Assembly: GCA_028699735.1 (NCBI GenBank)
Contig: JAQVUB010000119.1
Span: 1 to 7,366 of the forward strand
Direction: 5' to 3'
DNA: 7,366 bases
DNA from: Lentisphaeria bacterium
GTDB taxonomy: Bacteria; Verrucomicrobiota; Lentisphaeria; Oligosphaerales; Oligosphaeraceae
Shown here: piece by piece, positions 4,113-7,366 of the stretch
How positions within the stretch are numbered: position 1 is the first letter of the stretch
Layout of the letters: the number at the start of each line of letters is the position of its first letter
Notes under the pieces: model-generated
What the model saw: only the letters and a program-made list of their open reading frames with translations
Database searches by the model: none
Told to the model about the DNA's origin: nothing
Translations under genes and position numbers: made by a program

Positions 4113-7100
4113 GTGATACCATATCTGATCATCCTGTTCCTCGGTTTGAGCCTGAGCAGCACCCTGGGAATCGATTTCACAAGCCTGCCGCAGCAGCCTG
4201 CTACCCAGGAAGACTATCGAACCCTGGAATACCCCCTGGCTGCCCAAGCCCTGCTGCTGAGCAACTGGCGGGCAATCGCCGGCGATGACCCGGCCTATGC
4301 CTTCCCTGATGACAGCATCCAAGGCTGGAAACCGGTGAAAGTCGGCCAGCGTCTCGCAGGTCAGGGAGTGAACGCCAGCTCATGGTGCTGGTACCAAGTC
4401 GATTTCACCTTGCCGGACGCCTGGCAGGGCAGCACGCTCAAACTGGACCTCGGACGGATTTCCGCTTATGACGAAGTCTTCCTGAATGGCGTCCAATGCG
4501 GCAGCTACGGCACCCCGCCCCCGAATTTGGTACATGGATGTTCCAGTATTTACCGCCAATACCTGCTGCCGCCGGAACGCCTGCAGCCCGGCAAAAATAC
4601 GCTCGCTGTGCGCGTCTTCCTCGGCGTCCACTCCGGTATGTATGAAGGAGCCTATACCCTGCAACCCCTGCAGAAAAACGCAATAAGCCTGCAGCTGCCG
4701 TTAAAAAATTCAGGCGCGGATTCCATGTATCTGATGCTCAGTGAAGCCTCTCACCTGAACCGGGTAAAGGCCGCAGACAAAATACGGCTCGCTCCGCGAC
4801 TGCTCAACCCCGGCAAAACTCCGCTCAAGGCCGAACTCGAACTGAAAATTTCCAATGCGGACGGAGAGGAAGTCATCGCTGGACAAAGCGGAGAACTTTT
4901 CCTGTCCCCGGGACAATGGCAGCCTTTGCGGATTGAGACAAAAGCCCCTGAGGTACCCGGTCAATACCAGATTGCTCTGATGGTTCGCGTCACTGATGGC
5001 GAAAACACCCGGAAAACCTTCTCTGTCACCGTCACCGATCCCGACGAAAACCTCACCTTCAGTATTCCGGTGTGGAATGATATCACCCCGTCTCCGCTTC
5101 CGGTTGCAGTGACTCCTGGCCCCATGGGACGCTTCGGCCCACGCGAAACGGACTCCGAAGGCCAGCTGGTTGACAACCTTTCCGCAGTTGATTCGCGCAG
5201 CGGCCCGGCCTATTCGGTCAGAACAGACGGTAATGCCAATGGCCCCCTGCTCTTCCTGGCAAATGTCCGCCCCGTTCCGGTTGCGCCAAATAAGACAGGG
5301 CGTTTCCACCGCGCAGCTGGACATTCTTATGACGGCGTCAATGATGCCTGGATTTTCGGACGAGTCGCCCCCAACCGCGCCGGAAAACCCGCAGAAATGC
5401 AGGTCGAAGACCTTTCCTGGAGCGGACGAACCTGGCAATATCGCTACCCGGACGGCGACCGCCTGAACTTCACCGTCAATCTGCTCAGCCCCGCCTGGAT
5501 GGCCGAAACCCCAAACCCCAAACTGCGCGTGTTCGAGGGAATCCTGCGCCACGGCATCGGACTGCCCACCCATCTGGCCTATGATAACGGAGACGGCATC
5601 CAGGTCGTGACGGCTTCTGCTGGCATTGACGGCAGTAAAATGGCTTCCAACTGGGTTCTGGCCTGGTTCAATGAAGCACCCGGCTGGGATGAATTCGATG
5701 TGCCTTACCTTTTTGTGCTGGAAAACCGCCCTCAACGAATCAGAACTTATGCCGACACAGCCCTCTTTTTTGAATTTGCAGAAAATGCCGGACGGCTCCA
5801 GGGAATGCCACTCTACGGCGTAACCCTGCTGCCGCCTGCCGATACCGCAACATGGTCTGAACGCCTTCCCGAAGAGATCACCACGCGCTGCCGGTACTGG
5901 GGCAGAGTGCTCGCTGCTCCGCCGCTCTCTCTGCAACGCAGTGCTAACGTGGATTACGACCGGAACCGCCTGACTGTCCGCGACGAAGTTGTTTTCGATA
6001 CTTGGAAGGATGCCTGGAATACCACCGGCTTACCGATCACTCCGCTCAGCAATATGCTGCCTCTGGCGGCAAGCTCCGGCAACCTCGCCATCGGTATCGA
6101 CCGCCCGGTCAGAGATCTGCAGATGGCCACGCTGCAGGGACCTATGCTCGCCGCTGAAAACAGCAGCCAGCTAACCTTCGCCGTCGACGGCCTGCTTGAC
6201 TACCTCCGCGAAGTCCGCGTGGTCATCCCGGCAGACAACCCGGAAATCCAAACCGTGCAAGAAGAATTCAACCGGATCCTCTCCGAAGCGCCCCGCACCG
6301 ATTTGCTGAAGCAGCCCTGGGACATCATGATTGGACACGGCCGCTTCCTGACTGGCGCAATGCGCAATGACTTCACCAATCTCCTGCTCAGCCGTACCTG
6401 GATGAAAGCGGAACTGCGCAAGGAAATCGACCCGATCATCCAGCAGTGTACAGAAAAATACCTCCTCTACACTGGAATGCCGGATGCCCAGATCAATGCA
6501 CAAATCAAAGCGGAGTTTTGCGACAGGCCGGTCGTTTCCTTTATCACACACCCGGTATCCGGCTTGAAAATGGCCATCCCGGCGCCCTCCCCCGCCCGCA
6601 ACAGCTTCGGCATTGACTCGATTTACTGGGCCAATCTGACCATTTACATCGCCTGGCTCTACGCGGATACCTACGATCGTTTCGATTGGCTGAAAGAACA
6701 TTACCCGCTGCTGATGCAGTTCTTCAATACCGCCCGCAACAGCCATGACTGGGCAACCCTGGCATCCTGGGATACCTTCGGGGGATTCCGGGTCGGCAAC
6801 GGACTTCAGGAAGGCGGCGGAATTTATGCCGGCGCCACAGCTTTGGCCAGAACCGCACGCAAATTCGGTGATGAGGCGACCGCCAGCCTGGCCGCATACC
6901 ATGCGGTCATGCAACTGCTCAACATGCAGGGGGCCCTGGCAGCAAGCACCTATCGAAATACCTGCCGCCCCTGGCCGGCATCACACTCCCGTGCCGCCGA
7001 AATTCAAATCGTGCAAAAATTGCGCCCATTCTATTTTGCGGAAATCAATGAACTGGCCGGCTTGTCGCAAGCTCTTATCGGAGTCAGCGCCACCGCCAGC

Positions 7101-7366
7101 AGCCCTGGCGGATACATCGAAAGCCTGCTGCCCGAAATCATGAGACCCTACCAGGAAATCTGGGGGGACTTCACCGATGAATTGTATCATCCCAAATACG
7201 ACCAAATCCTGCGTACCGACCGAAGACTCGATGGCCGGGTCACCGTAGATTCGTTCGTCTACCAGACGACCCGTAACCCCGAGGAAATCCGCGAAGTCTT
7301 CAAGCTCCGAAAACAACTCGAACAGGACTGGTGGAAAAAAATGCCGGATTACAGAGCCTATCTCGA
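4113..7366 (+). CDS. Very large exported protein, GH2-like sugar-binding jelly roll plus helical C-terminal region; putative carbohydrate-active enzyme (3' end outside window)
   Basis: The frame is open for 1,084 codons and leaves the window without a stop. Residues 1-19 form a hydrophobic export signal, odd in lacking any Lys or Arg before the core. Residues about 70-185 resemble the jelly-roll sugar-binding domain of GH2-type enzymes: SSWCWYQVDFTLPDAW (89-104), VFLNG (122-126) and GKNTLAVRVFLG (160-171). About 190-310 looks like beta-sandwich with alternating hydrophobic residues. The middle (about 310-690) is Trp-, Tyr- and Gly-rich beta-like sequence not matched to a family. From about 830 it is helical, with HDWATLASWDTFGG (878-891) and QEGGGIYAGATALARTARKFGD, a pattern reminiscent of alpha/alpha-toroid (six-hairpin) glycosidases and lyases. 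Asp879, Asp887 and Glu900 are acids worth testing as catalytic. Position after an H-X9-DG protein fits an exported polysaccharide-acting role. No enzyme family is claimed; the fold of the C-terminal part is an inference. Confidence 0.8.
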   Translation, partial: MIPYLIILFLGLSLSSTLGIDFTSLPQQPATQEDYRTLEYPLAAQALLLSNWRAIAGDDPAYAFPDDSIQGWKPVKVGQRLAGQGVNASSWCWYQVDFTLPDAWQGSTLKLDLGRISAYDEVFLNGVQCGSYGTPPPNLVHGCSSIYRQYLLPPERLQPGKNTLAVRVFLGVHSGMYEGAYTLQPLQKNAISLQLPLKNSGADSMYLMLSEASHLNRVKAADKIRLAPRLLNPGKTPLKAELELKISNADGEEVIAGQSGELFLSPGQWQPLRIETKAPEVPGQYQIALMVRVTDGENTRKTFSVTVTDPDENLTFSIPVWNDITPSPLPVAVTPGPMGRFGPRETDSEGQLVDNLSAVDSRSGPAYSVRTDGNANGPLLFLANVRPVPVAPNKTGRFHRAAGHSYDGVNDAWIFGRVAPNRAGKPAEMQVEDLSWSGRTWQYRYPDGDRLNFTVNLLSPAWMAETPNPKLRVFEGILRHGIGLPTHLAYDNGDGIQVVTASAGIDGSKMASNWVLAWFNEAPGWDEFDVPYLFVLENRPQRIRTYADTALFFEFAENAGRLQGMPLYGVTLLPPADTATWSERLPEEITTRCRYWGRVLAAPPLSLQRSANVDYDRNRLTVRDEVVFDTWKDAWNTTGLPITPLSNMLPLAASSGNLAIGIDRPVRDLQMATLQGPMLAAENSSQLTFAVDGLLDYLREVRVVIPADNPEIQTVQEEFNRILSEAPRTDLLKQPWDIMIGHGRFLTGAMRNDFTNLLLSRTWMKAELRKEIDPIIQQCTEKYLLYTGMPDAQINAQIKAEFCDRPVVSFITHPVSGLKMAIPAPSPARNSFGIDSIYWANLTIYIAWLYADTYDRFDWLKEHYPLLMQFFNTARNSHDWATLASWDTFGGFRVGNGLQEGGGIYAGATALARTARKFGDEATASLAAYHAVMQLLNMQGALAASTYRNTCRPWPASHSRAAEIQIVQKLRPFYFAEINELAGLSQALIGVSATASSPGGYIESLLPEIMRPYQEIWGDFTDELYHPKYDQILRTDRRLDGRVTVDSFVYQTTRNPEEIREVFKLRKQLEQDWWKKMPDYRAYL

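Noticed and set aside
4710..5936. 408-codon open frame on the minus strand
   Set aside because: It lies wholly inside the giant + strand gene, has low-complexity translation without recognisable domains, no convincing ribosome binding site, and is the expected antisense shadow of GC-rich coding sequence.
6171..6914. 247-codon open frame on the minus strand
   Set aside because: Also antisense to the giant gene; the + strand frame has a signal peptide, domain-like patterns and coupling to the upstream gene, while this one has none.

Overview
The window most likely comes from a Gram-negative, PVC-group bacterium, probably a Lentisphaerota (Victivallales-like) gut organism. The main reason is the gene at 3395-4102. 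It has a type IV prepilin-like N-terminus ending in a run of Ile/Ala/Leu and an H-X9-DG motif near its C-terminus. It is coupled to a very large secreted protein with a glycosidase-type fold, and this pairing is characteristic of that group. This placement is an inference from family knowledge, not a database result.

Layout, all genes on the + strand. (1) 1-881 is the C-terminal part of a UshA-type metallophosphatase/5'-nucleotidase, cut by the window edge. (2) 882-1148 is an intergenic stretch with back-to-back hairpins, a short GTCCCAT direct repeat and a repeated hairpin module. (3) 1149-2899 is a three-gene cluster: an ECF sigma factor, a membrane anti-sigma factor with an HX3CX2C zinc-binding motif, and an exported helical protein. 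The order resembles ECF modules in which a periplasmic protein feeds a signal to the anti-sigma factor. (4) 2900-3394 is a 495-base non-coding region unusually rich in structure: an 11-bp tandem array, a small AT-rich hairpin, a 66-nt nested hairpin with a perfect 15-bp outer stem, another copy of the hairpin module, and an 18-bp near-palindrome that looks like a repressor operator. (5) 3395-7366 is a two-gene unit: the prepilin-like H-X9-DG protein, then, 10 bases later, a GTG-started exported protein of more than 1,084 residues that leaves the window still open.

How the parts may work together: the sigma/anti-sigma/helical trio reads as an envelope-signal regulatory unit. The pilin-like/giant-protein pair reads as an exported carbohydrate-acting unit controlled from the 2900-3394 region. 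Nothing in the sequence proves that the sigma factor controls the downstream pair. The hairpin module upstream of both units is the one visible link and is reported as a lead.

The least explained material is the dispersed hairpin family (three copies, two of them with a matching downstream module), the nested 66-nt hairpin, and the domain architecture of the giant protein.
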